Source: JALYRV01 sp040902895
GTDB taxonomy: Bacteria; Acidobacteriota; Vicinamibacteria; Vicinamibacterales; SCN-69-37
Direction of reading: 5' to 3'
Assembly: GCA_040902895.1 (NCBI GenBank)
Contig: JBBDWL010000084.1
Coordinates: 1 to 64,000 of the forward strand
DNA length: 64,000 bases
Notes under the pieces: model-generated
The model's input: the letters and a program-made list of their open reading frames with translations, nothing else
What the model was told of the DNA's origin: nothing
Databases searched by the model: none
Made by a program: the position numbers and the translations under genes
Part shown: one piece after another, positions 37,131-48,679 of the stretch
Layout of the letters: each line of letters begins with the position of its first letter
How positions within the stretch are numbered: position 1 is the first letter of the stretch

Positions 37131-38824
37131 GACGGACGGTTCCCAGCAGGTGCCGCGAAACAGACGCCGGCGGCGCAGGCGCGGCTGCGGACGTGCGCTT
37201 CGACCTCGTCGCCGAAATGCTTCATGACCGACGCGATGGGCACGGGCACGACCTGGCCCAGTCCACAAATCGAGGTCAGGCGCAGCGCGTGGCCGAGCTC
37301 CTCCATCAGGACAAGATCGTCGGCGCCGCGAAGTCCCGAAGTCCACGACGTGAGAATGTCGACCAGCTTCTGCGAACCCGTGCGGCACGGCACGCACTTG
37401 CCGCATGACTCGTTGCGGAAGAAGCGCACGGCGTTGACCGCCATGTCGAGCATGCAGGCGCGCTCGTCGCAGACGACAATGGCGCCAGAGCCGACGGTCG
37501 CGCCCGCCTGGGTCATGGCTGTCCAGTCGAGCGGCAGGTCCAGCATCGACTCCGGCAGGTAGCCGCCCGCAGGCCCGGACGGCGCAAACGCTTTGATCGT
37601 GTGGCCCGGCAGGGCGCCTCCGGCGTAGTCGTTGACGATGGCGCGGTAGGGCGTGCCCATCGGCACTTCGTACACGCCGGGGCGCTGCACGTCACCGCTC
37701 ACGCCAACGAACTTCACGCCGACCGAACCATCGCGGCCCTGCGCCTTCAGCCAGTCGGTGCCGCGCGCGAGAATCACGGGGACAAAGAAGAACGTCTCGA
37801 CGTTGTTGATGACCGTGGGTTTCTGCCAGAGCCCCTGCTGTCCCGGGAACGGCGGCTTGTTGCGCGGCTCCGCGCGCTTGCCTTCGATCGCTTCGAGCAG
37901 CGCGCTCTCCTCTCCGCAGATGTACAGCCCGGGACTGACGAAGACTTCGAGATCGAACGCGAGATCCGTCCCGAGAATGCGATCGCCGAGCAGCCCCTCG
38001 CGGTAGCAGCGCGCGATCTCGCCGGCCATCACGTGTTCCTGATGCGTGTACTCGTGCCGGATATAGAAGATCCCCTGCCGGGCGCCCGTGACGAGCCCGC
38101 CGAGAATCATGCCTTCGATGATCAGGTGCGGCGCGTGCGTCATCAGGAACCGGTCCTTGATGGTGCCGGGCTCGCTTTCATCCGCGTTGCACACGATGAA
38201 CTTGTCGGGGCCCGGCTGGGCGCGCACGATCTCCCACTTCATTCCGGTTGGAAAGCCGGCGCCGCCGAGACCGCGCAGCCCGCTTTCCTTGAGTTTCGCG
38301 ATGAGCCCCGTCCAGTCGCGCGATTGCGCGTACTGGCGCAGCACGCCGTACTGCTCGCCCGCTGCGTACGGATCCGACCGCACGACCGCATGCGGAGGAT
38401 GCGGCGGCTCCGGCAGCGGCTGCCCCCCAAGCGCCGTCTGGATCAGCGAAGCCGCAGACGCGTCATCGACGTTCTCGTAGATGACGTCATTGATCGCGAT
38501 GGCCGGCGCCAGATCGCATCGCCCAAGACAGGAGACGTGCTGAATGTTGACGTCCTGACCCTGGAAGCGGCGCACGAGGCTGTCGCGGAGGCGGCCGGCG
38601 CCGTATCGATGGCAGGACATGTCGCCGCAGACACGAACTTCGGCGCGTGATGGCGGCGTGAGAAAGAAATGCGGGTAGAAACTGGCCACCGACTGCAGCC
38701 GGTACAGCGGCATGTCCAGCTGTTCTGCGAGCGCGCGCAGGGCGCCCTCAGGCAGGTAGCCATGAACCCGCTGGATGGCGCGAAGCTCATCGAACACGGG
38801 TGAGTGCGTGGCGGTCCGATTCAC
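37127..38824 (-). CDS. Fused NuoE-NuoF NADH-oxidising flavoprotein
   Basis: A 565-residue product from a GTG at 38824. Residues 1-150 are NuoE-like (thioredoxin-type 2Fe-2S) with the Cys pattern CGDMSCHRYG and CLGRCDLAP. Residues 155-560 are NuoF-like, with the FMN/NADH-binding LRGLGGAGFPTGMKWE, the CNADESEPGT loop, CGEESALLEAIEG and the 4Fe-4S cluster SCGKCVPCRTG plus SICGLGQ. Together they oxidise NADH and pass electrons to the iron-sulfur protein encoded next. This resembles the diaphorase part of complex I or of NAD-linked hydrogenases and formate dehydrogenases, but no catalytic hydrogenase, formate dehydrogenase or proton-pumping subunit is present. A -10-like TATAAC lies 9 bases before the start. 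Confidence 0.88.
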   Translation of the reverse strand: MNRTATHSPVFDELRAIQRVHGYLPEGALRALAEQLDMPLYRLQSVASFYPHFFLTPPSRAEVRVCGDMSCHRYGAGRLRDSLVRRFQGQDVNIQHVSCLGRCDLAPAIAINDVIYENVDDASAASLIQTALGGQPLPEPPHPPHAVVRSDPYAAGEQYGVLRQYAQSRDWTGLIAKLKESGLRGLGGAGFPTGMKWEIVRAQPGPDKFIVCNADESEPGTIKDRFLMTHAPHLIIEGMILGGLVTGARQGIFYIRHEYTHQEHVMAGEIARCYREGLLGDRILGTDLAFDLEVFVSPGLYICGEESALLEAIEGKRAEPRNKPPFPGQQGLWQKPTVINNVETFFFVPVILARGTDWLKAQGRDGSVGVKFVGVSGDVQRPGVYEVPMGTPYRAIVNDYAGGALPGHTIKAFAPSGPAGGYLPESMLDLPLDWTAMTQAGATVGSGAIVVCDERACMLDMAVNAVRFFRNESCGKCVPCRTGSQKLVDILTSWTSGLRGADDLVLMEELGHALRLTSICGLGQVVPVPIASVMKHFGDEVEAHVRSRACAAGVCFAAPAGNRPS

Positions 38825-38833
38825 GCGGGGAGT

Positions 38834-38872
38834 GTTATAGCACGTGGAGCCGGACGAGAGGTGGTGTATAAG
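38834..38872. promoter_or_regulatory. Divergent promoter region with two -10-like boxes
   Basis: TATAAG (38867-38872, plus strand) ends 7 bases before the ATG at 38880, and TATAAC (38839-38834, minus strand) ends 9 bases before the GTG at 38824. Neither gene has a convincing Shine-Dalgarno, so both transcripts may be leaderless. No clear -35 boxes were found. Confidence 0.4.
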
Positions 38873-38879
38873 AACGTCA

Positions 38880-40250
38880 ATGGTGATTGGTCACGCGCCC
38901 GGAGCGCTGATGCTTGCCGCCGTGGCCGTCTTCAGCGCGTCGTTCACCCACTCGCTTCGCGCGCGCGAAGCTCGACCACCAGCCGCCATCGCGCGAGTCC
39001 CCCCCTCTGAGCGCGTACTCGCGCAGACCGCCGCAGCCTTTACCGGTCCGGGCTCCTGTGCCGCCGCCGCCTGCCATGGCGCCGTTCGCCCCGTTGCCGG
39101 CAGCCGGATTCTGCAGACCGAATACACGACGTGGATCGCGCAGGACCGTCACGCCGCCGCAACGGAGGTGCTGTCGAATGCCGCGTCGGTGCGCATGGCG
39201 CGCATTCTCGGCGTCGGCGACCCAAAAACCGCCCCCAGATGTCTTGCGTGCCACAGCCTGGACGCGCCTTCGGCGAGCCAGGCGCGTACGTTCGCGAACG
39301 AAGGCGTGAGCTGCGAAGCGTGCCACGGGCCCGCAAGCCGGTGGCTCGGCCCGCATACCACCAAGGGATGGACGCACGCACAGTCGGTGCAGCTCGGCAT
39401 GTACGACACGAAGGATGTGGTGAAGCGCACCGAAAAGTGCCTCACCTGCCACCTGGGCACTCCTGAAAAATTTGTCGACCACGAGATGATCGCCGCCGGG
39501 CATCCGGATCTCGTATTCGACCTGGAAGCCTACAGCGCCGCAATGCCTCGGCACTGGCACGCGGCGACGCCGGCCGATCCCTTTGCTCCGGTGCGGTCGT
39601 TCAGCATCGGACAGCTCGTGCACCTGCGAAATGCGCTCGATCGTCTCGCCCACCGCGCAAAAACGTCGTGGCCTGAATACGGCGAGCTCGATTGTTTCGC
39701 CTGCCACCACAGCCTCACACCGGCAAGCGACAGCTGGCGCCAGGCTGCCGGCTACGAGAACCGACGTCCCGGCAATCCGCCGCTCAACGTCTCGCGCTGG
39801 ACGACCGCCCAGCATGTGCTGGCGGCATTCGACGGACAAGCGGCCGATGAGATGCGCCCGGTGATGATTGCCCTGCAGCGCGAGGCGGGCCGGCTTCGCG
39901 TGGATGCCGACGCCATCGCCGGTCAGGTTGCGCGGGCGCGAGGCATCCTCGATCGCGCCATTGGACGCGCCGTCGCCGCGCGGCCTGACGCCGCTGTGGC
40001 GCGAAGGTTGCTGCGCGCGATTGCATCCGACGCGCCTGCCATCGCGATCCAGGGTGAGCGTGCGGCCGAACAGGCAGCCATGGCCATGGAAACGCTCTAC
40101 ACCGCCACGGCCGGCACCGGCAGCAACACCGCCGTGCGCACGGCTTTCGACGAGTTGTTCCGGCAGTTCCAAAGTCCCAGCAGCTACGACCCGCGGCGTT
40201 TCGTCGCGCAGGTACGGAAACTCGAGGCCGCTCTTGGCGCGCCGCGCTGA
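38880..40250 (+). CDS. Multihaem cytochrome c (cytochrome c554-like)
   Basis: A 456-residue product from the ATG at 38880; an in-frame GTG at 38844 would add 12 residues. A hydrophobic N-terminal segment (GALMLAAVAVFSASF) serves as signal peptide or anchor. Haem-binding motifs are CLACH, CEACH, CLTCH and CFACH, and an N-terminal CAAAACH could be a fifth, unusually spaced site. The order of CLACH, CEACHGP and CLTCHLG resembles cytochrome c554-type proteins. It diverges from the NuoEF operon and overlaps the HbpS-like gene, so it probably belongs to the same electron-transfer island. The C-terminal 150 residues are helical and Ala-rich with no assigned domain. Confidence 0.75.
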   Translation: MVIGHAPGALMLAAVAVFSASFTHSLRAREARPPAAIARVPPSERVLAQTAAAFTGPGSCAAAACHGAVRPVAGSRILQTEYTTWIAQDRHAAATEVLSNAASVRMARILGVGDPKTAPRCLACHSLDAPSASQARTFANEGVSCEACHGPASRWLGPHTTKGWTHAQSVQLGMYDTKDVVKRTEKCLTCHLGTPEKFVDHEMIAAGHPDLVFDLEAYSAAMPRHWHAATPADPFAPVRSFSIGQLVHLRNALDRLAHRAKTSWPEYGELDCFACHHSLTPASDSWRQAAGYENRRPGNPPLNVSRWTTAQHVLAAFDGQAADEMRPVMIALQREAGRLRVDADAIAGQVARARGILDRAIGRAVAARPDAAVARRLLRAIASDAPAIAIQGERAAEQAAMAMETLYTATAGTGSNTAVRTAFDELFRQFQSPSSYDPRRFVAQVRKLEAALGAPR

Positions 40251-42039
40251 GGCTCGACGCCGCGGCATCCGCGCCGGCATCCGGCTTGCCTTCGCACTGG
40301 CCGGCATCGTAATCGCGAGCGATCGCGTCGGCACGCAGAACACACCGGCGAATCGCGCGGGCGGGCCCGCCCGTATTCTCACTGCGGCTGACGTGCGCGC
40401 CGTCCTCATCACGGCCGCCACCGCGCTCGGCGACGACACACTCGCTGCGGCCGTCGTCGATCGCACCGGCAATATCCTCGGCGTCTACGCGCGTCCCGGC
40501 GCGGCGGCACGGACGCCGGACATCGCCGTTTCTCTTGCGCGGACCGGTGCCATGTTCGCGAACGATCAGGCCCCGCTATCGTCCCGCACCGTCCGGTTCA
40601 TCAGCGGCATTCACTTTCCTCCGGGTGTCCGGAACACGTCGAACGCCGCTCTGTACGGAGTGGAAAACATCAACCGCGGCTGCACGGTGGACGATGCGGG
40701 TGATGCGATCTTCAATGCGCCGTTTCCGCGGCCGGCATCGATTGAGGGCGCGTTCGGGTCCGGCGCGGACGGAATGCCGCTGCCATGTGAGCCGTCGGAC
40801 ACGCGCGGATGTGCGCGCGGCGGGCCCATGCGCGATCTCGGGGGACACGAGGTCGAGTCAGTGGGCATCACCACTGGAAAAGCCGATGTGCTCGACACCG
40901 GCCAGGATCATCCCGCGACCGTGCCCGTGAACCCGGGTGGGATCCCGATCTACCGCGAGGGCAAGGTTGTTGGTGGCATTGGCGTCGCCGGCGTGCGGCC
41001 CGACTTCGCGGAATTCGCGGCGACGCTTGCCGCGGCGGGCTCCGGGCGAGGCCTCGATTTCTCGGAACCGCTTGGCGCGCCGGGCGCGGTGTTCATCGAT
41101 GGCCTACGCCTGCCGTTTTTCGGCGGCTGCACGTCAATCCCGTGCATCCGTCAGGCGCTTCGCTCCCGCCCCGCAGGATCCTCGCCTGGCTCGTTCTCGT
41201 CTGGCGGCTTCATCGTGGAGCCTCGCGATGGCCTGCAGGCGCCCGAGCATTATCTGATCGGCCCGCGTGCGAGCACGCGCCCCGGCGGCCTCACGGAAGC
41301 GGAGGTTCAGCAGATCGTCGCGCGAGCCGTCGACGTGTCGCTGCGCACGCGCGCGATGATTCGCCTGCCGTTCAACCAGCCGGCGCGCATGACGATGGGC
41401 ATTTCGGATGAGGATGGGGAAATCCTCGCGCTCTATCGCATGCCCGACGGCACCGTGTTCTCGTCAGATGTCGCGATGACCAAGGCGCGCAACGCGTATT
41501 ACTTCAGCACGCGCGAGGGATACGAGGTGCTGCGCGGCTATGCCGAGACGAATCCGCACGAGCCGTATCGGTGGGAGCCGGAACCGCCGGCCGGGCAGGG
41601 ATGGGCGGTGACGGCGCGCACCCTCAGCTTCGGCGGACAGCCCCTGTTTCCGCCCGGCGTCGACCTGGAGGAACAGCTGCATGGCGAGGAGCCGAAGCCG
41701 GGGCCCTTCTTCGATCTCTTCGTCTATGACACGGTGAATCCATGCACGGAAGGCCCGGGTCCGAGCCGCGGCGGCAACCGCGCCTATCTCAATCAAAGCG
41801 GGATCGTCTGGTTTCCCGGCAGTGTGCCGCTGTATCGCGACGGGCGCCTGATTGGAGGATTAGGCGTCAGCGGTGACGGCGTGGAACAGGACGACTATGT
41901 CTCGCTGCTGGCCAGCGAAGGTTTCCACCCGCCGGCGGCGCTGCGCGTCGACAACAGCGTCATGCGCGACTCGCATGGCCGCGCCGTGCGCCTGCCGTAT
42001 CTGAAGCTTCCGCGGGTTCCCCAAATTCCACGGCGTTAG
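40234..42039 (+). CDS. Tandem GlcG/HbpS haem-binding-like protein
   Basis: A 601-residue product. The start is taken as TTG at 40234, which overlaps the cytochrome stop by 17 bases; no ATG or GTG is available before the signal peptide (IRLAFALAGIVIAS). Two GlcG/HbpS domains are visible. The first runs from about residue 45 to 280 (TAADVRAVLITAATALG, AAVVDRTGNILGVY, PVNPGGIPIYREGKVVGGIGVAG). The second runs from about 350 to 590 (EAEVQQIVARAVDVSLR, ISDEDGEILALYRMPD, WFPGSVPLYRDGRLIGGLGVSG). HbpS proteins bind haem or act as extracellular sensors of it. Coupling to a multihaem cytochrome suggests a periplasmic partner in haem handling or electron transfer. The tandem, very long form is notable. 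Confidence 0.7.
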   Translation: MARRAEARRRGIRAGIRLAFALAGIVIASDRVGTQNTPANRAGGPARILTAADVRAVLITAATALGDDTLAAAVVDRTGNILGVYARPGAAARTPDIAVSLARTGAMFANDQAPLSSRTVRFISGIHFPPGVRNTSNAALYGVENINRGCTVDDAGDAIFNAPFPRPASIEGAFGSGADGMPLPCEPSDTRGCARGGPMRDLGGHEVESVGITTGKADVLDTGQDHPATVPVNPGGIPIYREGKVVGGIGVAGVRPDFAEFAATLAAAGSGRGLDFSEPLGAPGAVFIDGLRLPFFGGCTSIPCIRQALRSRPAGSSPGSFSSGGFIVEPRDGLQAPEHYLIGPRASTRPGGLTEAEVQQIVARAVDVSLRTRAMIRLPFNQPARMTMGISDEDGEILALYRMPDGTVFSSDVAMTKARNAYYFSTREGYEVLRGYAETNPHEPYRWEPEPPAGQGWAVTARTLSFGGQPLFPPGVDLEEQLHGEEPKPGPFFDLFVYDTVNPCTEGPGPSRGGNRAYLNQSGIVWFPGSVPLYRDGRLIGGLGVSGDGVEQDDYVSLLASEGFHPPAALRVDNSVMRDSHGRAVRLPYLKLPRVPQIPRR

Positions 42040-42041
42040 GT

Positions 42042-42848
42042 TCAAATCCGGAACGTCTGCCCCTCGCCCGCCGTGTCGGTTGCGGCGAAGACCTGCTGCG
42101 CCGCCCGTTTGATCTCCACCAGATCCTCATCACTGCGGCCTGGCTTGTGGTGGAAGAGCCAGAGCGCGCCAATGCTGTTCGTGCCGGCAAACTCCGCGCA
42201 CGTGCGCCAGTCGCTGTGCCCCCAGCCGGCATGCGCGCCGATCTCGTCAGGGGTGAAGTGGGAGTCGAGAATGATTGCGGCGGCGCCGTGCGCGAAACGC
42301 GCGAGCGCGGCGTCATGCGACGCGCTGCCGAACTCATGATCGGTTGCATAGACCAGATCACGGTGCTCACCGCGCACCCGGTAGCCGAGACATCCCCCGG
42401 GATGATTGAGCGGCATCGCCGTGATCTCGAATCCCTCGATCGAAATATCCCCTGGCCCGACGATCGTGATCGAGGGACGATTGGGCAGACGATCGACCGG
42501 CACCGGGAAAAAGGGCGATCGAAAGATCGTCTCGACCCAGTCGGGCTCGCTGGACTCGAACTTCGGCGCAAAAATTCTCGGACTCCACCCGGGCTGATAC
42601 AACTGGGCGAGAAACGGAAGACCCTGCACGTGATCCCAGTGATAGTGCGTCAGCAAGATCGGCAGCTCACGCGGCTCGCCTTTCAATGCGACGCCGACGC
42701 CAACGATGCCGGATCCGGCATCGAGGATCAGGGTGCGCCCGGAGCGCTCGTTCGTGAGCTCGATACACGGCGTATTGCAGCCGTGGCCGATGGCGCTCGG
42801 CGTCGCCCACGGCACCGACCCTCGCACGCCCCAGAAGCGAACCAGCAT
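42042..42848 (-). CDS. Metallo-beta-lactamase-fold hydrolase
   Basis: A 268-residue product from the ATG at 42848 (MLVRFWGVRGSVP), overlapping the stop of the aquaporin-CNB gene by one base. The zinc-binding signature THYHWDHVQG (HxHxDH) is near residue 80, followed by LNHPGGCLGYR, YATDHEFG and DSHF. This matches the family of stand-alone phosphodiesterase-like proteins beginning FWGVRGS. Some relatives of this fold cleave cyclic nucleotides or phosphodiesters. Next to a CNB protein, a cyclic-nucleotide phosphodiesterase role is attractive but unproven. Confidence 0.75.
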   Translation of the reverse strand: MLVRFWGVRGSVPWATPSAIGHGCNTPCIELTNERSGRTLILDAGSGIVGVGVALKGEPRELPILLTHYHWDHVQGLPFLAQLYQPGWSPRIFAPKFESSEPDWVETIFRSPFFPVPVDRLPNRPSITIVGPGDISIEGFEITAMPLNHPGGCLGYRVRGEHRDLVYATDHEFGSASHDAALARFAHGAAAIILDSHFTPDEIGAHAGWGHSDWRTCAEFAGTNSIGALWLFHHKPGRSDEDLVEIKRAAQQVFAATDTAGEGQTFRI

Positions 42849-43933
42849 CAGCGCCCTCCCGCGAGCTGGCGATTGGATTCGCGCACGCGCGCGGCAAGCT
42901 GCCGCAGCAGCTCCTGCGTGCGCGCGGGATCCTCGACGAGCAGGCGGCCAAATGATGCCTTCGTGATGCGGCGAAGCTGCACGTCGGTCATCGCGGTCAC
43001 CGTCGCGGAGCGAGGCTCGTCGAGCAACAGGCTCATCTCGCCCACCCACGAGCCCGGGCCAAGTTCCGCCAGCACCGCGGCCTCGCGTGTGACGCGCAGC
43101 CTGCCGCGTTCGACCAGATAGGCTTCAGTGCCGGTTTCTCCTTCTCTCATCACCACCTCGCCCGCGCGTGCAAGCCGGTAGCCGCACGTCTCGAACGGAC
43201 ACGGATACGCGGCCGTGTGATACAGCTTGGCGCACACAGTCGTGCGGCCCCACTGCCGGCGGTACGCCGCGGCCGCGAGCAGGGCGCCCGCGACAGGGCC
43301 GGCGATGTAAATCCATTGATCGCGCAGGGCCGGCACGAGCAGCGCCGGAGCGAGACTCCGCGCGGGATTGACACTGGTTCCCGAAATCGGCGCTTCGATC
43401 GTCACCAGCGCCACGACCAGGGTGCCGGCGATGATGCCGGTGCGCGCCGCGAGCGCCGGCTTGTTCACACACACGAAAATCAGAAACACCAGCGCGAAGG
43501 TCGCGGCGGTTTCAGCGGCCAGGGCGCCCATCCACGTCCATCCCTCCCCGGGCGCTGTCAGGGCAAGCTGAACGCTGCGGGCGATATCGCCCCAGACGAG
43601 CGCCGCAAGCGCCACGCCCGCGACCGCGCCGGTCAGCTGCGCCACGATGTACGGCAGCACGTCGCGGCCTGGAAATTTCCCGAGACGCCAGAATGCAAGC
43701 GTGACCGCCGGATTGATGTGACCTCCGCTGCGCTGGCCGAGCGGCGAATAAACCACGAATGTCGCGCCTCCTGCGAAGAGCAGGCCCGTGATAAATCGGC
43801 GCAGCGCCGGCGGTTCGATGACCGGGACACGTGACCCCGCGCCCCACATCGCGGTCACCGCCGAGACGCCCAGGAACAGCATCACCGCGGTGCCGGCGAA
43901 CTCGCAGGCATAGATGAGCGTGCGTCCGCGCAT
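42848..43933 (-). CDS. Aquaporin (MIP family) fused to a cyclic-nucleotide-binding domain
   Basis: A 361-residue product from the ATG at 43933 (MRGRTLIYACEFAG). An in-frame ATG at 43960 would add 9 residues, and its CAT would overlap the divergent ATG. A -10-like TATTAT lies 9 bases upstream. Residues 1-230 form a major intrinsic protein with six helices and both pore motifs, GGHINPAVTLAF and TSVNPARSLAP. After a linker with four Cys or His residues (CAKLYHTAAYPCPFETC), residues from about 255 to 361 form a CNB domain (GEVVMREGETGTEAYLVE, WVGEMSLLLDEPRSATV) with the phosphate-binding Arg present. The channel may be gated by cAMP or cGMP. Water, glycerol or small-solute specificity is not clear. 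Confidence 0.85.
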   Translation of the reverse strand: MRGRTLIYACEFAGTAVMLFLGVSAVTAMWGAGSRVPVIEPPALRRFITGLLFAGGATFVVYSPLGQRSGGHINPAVTLAFWRLGKFPGRDVLPYIVAQLTGAVAGVALAALVWGDIARSVQLALTAPGEGWTWMGALAAETAATFALVFLIFVCVNKPALAARTGIIAGTLVVALVTIEAPISGTSVNPARSLAPALLVPALRDQWIYIAGPVAGALLAAAAYRRQWGRTTVCAKLYHTAAYPCPFETCGYRLARAGEVVMREGETGTEAYLVERGRLRVTREAAVLAELGPGSWVGEMSLLLDEPRSATVTAMTDVQLRRITKASFGRLLVEDPARTQELLRQLAARVRESNRQLAGGR

Positions 43934-43958
43934 GGTTGTCGCATAATACCCGTCCGCC

Positions 43959-46618
<2,660 letters not shown>

Positions 46619-46631
<13 letters not shown>

Positions 46632-48679
46632 CTTCAGCCGTTCTGGCGGTCCTGCTCGTTGCCGTGCCGTGTGTCGCGCAGACGATTCCCGGCCAGGCCG
46701 CGCGCGCGGCGTCGATTCATGGCGTGGTGCGCGCCGAAGACGGCCGCGCGGTGCCCGGCGCGACGATCGAGCTGCGCCAACATGCCGCATCCGGCCGCCC
46801 CGTCGCCTTTCCTGGCACGCGCCGCACCCTGACCTCCGCTGACGGCATCTTCCGCTTCCTCAACGTGTCTGCCGGCGATTACACGCTGACGGTGGTCGCC
46901 GAAGGCTTCGAGCCGCTCACGCGTGCGGACCTTCGTCTCGGCCGCTCGGAACTGGTGACAACGGAGCTTGTGCTGCGCCGCGTGGCCGGCACCGGCGCCG
47001 CCGCACCGGCTGCGACGCCTGAACCCGAAACGCGCTACGGCCGTGTGGTGCGCCCGCGTACGCCATCAACCGGCGAAGCGGTGCCCCTGCCGCCCGACGA
47101 GAAAGTGTTCATGCCGATTCCGGATCGCTGGAATCTGCCGATGCCCGACTGGGACCGTTATGGATCGGGCGGCGACTATCCCTACGTCAGCGGACGATGG
47201 TGGGACCCATACAACACGAATGTGCTCAAGGGTGATCGGCCGATCATCGGCAACCGGACGTTCCTGACGTTCCTCGGCGTCAGCGACACGCTGTTCGAAG
47301 GCCGCAATCTTCCAACACCCAGCGGTGTCTCGACCAACCGCCCGGGCAGTGAGCCATTCTTCGGCCGGGGCGGCCAGTACTTTCCCGTCACGGTCGTCCG
47401 AACGTCCATCGATCTGTTTCGCGGCGATACGGCATACCGGCCGGTCGACTGGCGCATTCGCGTGCAGCCCGCCTTCAGCCTGAACTTCATCAACACCGCG
47501 GAGTATGGCGCGGTGAACTTCGACGTGCGCCGGCGATCGAACCGCCTGTCATCGCACATCGGACTGCAGGAAGCCTTCGGCGAGGTCAAGATCGCAGACC
47601 TGAGCAGCAACTACGACTTCATCTCGGTTCGCGCGGGCATCCAGGAGTTCAGCAGCGATTTTCGCGGTTTCGTCTCCGTGCTTGAGGCGCCCGGGGTGCG
47701 GGTGTTCGGCACGCTCGCGTCCAGCCGCATCGAATTCAACGCGGTGTATTTCGATCTGCTCGAAAAGGAAACGAACAGCGGCTTCAACGAGTGGAAGCGC
47801 CGCGACCAGCAGGTCTGGATTGGGAACGTCTACATTCAGGACTTCATCAAGCCGGGCTATACGACGTCTTTCAGCTTCCACGCCAACCGCGATCACGGCC
47901 ACGAGCACTACGACCACAACGGCTTTCTCGTCCGCCCCGCGCCGATCGGCATCATCGTCGAGAACACGGTGCATGCCTACTATCTCGGGTGGGCCGGCAA
48001 CGGACATCTCGGCCGGTGGAACGTCAGCCATGCGTTCTATCAGGCATTCGGGCATGAGTCGACCAATCCGATCGCCGCGCAGCGCGTCGACATCAACGCG
48101 CGGATGGCGGCGGCCGAAGTGTCGATCGACAAGGACTGGCTGCGCATCAAAGGCGCGTTCTTCTATGCGACGGGCGATGCCGATCCTGGCGATGACGAGG
48201 GATCCGGGTTCGACGCCATCGTGGATATTCCGGTCTTCGCGGGCGGGCCGTTCAGTCTCTGGAACCGTCAGGGCCTGAGGCTCGCGCAAACGGGCACGGG
48301 CCTTTTGTCGCCGTCAAGCCTGCTGCCCACGCTTCGCACGAACAAGGATGAGGGGCAGGCGAACTTCGTGAACCCCGGCGTGATGCTGGTGAACGCCGGG
48401 CTCGACGTCGAGCTCACGCCGAAGCTGCGCGCCTTTGCGAACAGCGGCTTTCTGCGGTTCGCACACACCGACTCGATTGAGGCGCTGCTCTTCCAGGGAG
48501 ACATCCGGCCGAACATCGGGCTCGACTACGGGATGGGCTTTCAATTCCGTCCCCCGTTGAGCGATAACATCGTTATCGTCGGAGGCATCGCGGCCATGAA
48601 GCTCGGGCAGGGGCTGAAAGACATCTACGATCGCGGCCATGTGTTCTCGGCGTTTCTCAACGCGAGGCTCGTCTTCTGA
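46619..48679 (+). CDS. Outer-membrane beta-barrel protein with N-terminal carboxypeptidase-regulatory domain
   Basis: A 686-residue secreted protein with signal peptide (AVLAVLLVAVPCVAQ). It has a carboxypeptidase-regulatory-like Ig domain at about residues 33-120 (SIHGVVRAEDGRAVPGATIEL, DYTLTVVAEGFEPL), a Pro-rich linker and then about 480 residues of barrel-like strands ending in aromatic FLNARLVF, typical for BAM-recognised barrels. The next gene, a ten-haem cytochrome, overlaps its stop by one base (TGATG). A barrel plus a multihaem cytochrome is the layout of porin-cytochrome conduits that carry electrons across the outer membrane, though this barrel has no clear MtrB similarity that I can see. 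Confidence 0.7.

Noticed and set aside
37127..38824. NuoEF as part of complex I
   Set aside because: No other nuo membrane or hydrophilic subunit genes are present, and the adjacent partner carries CNB domains and leads to cytochromes.
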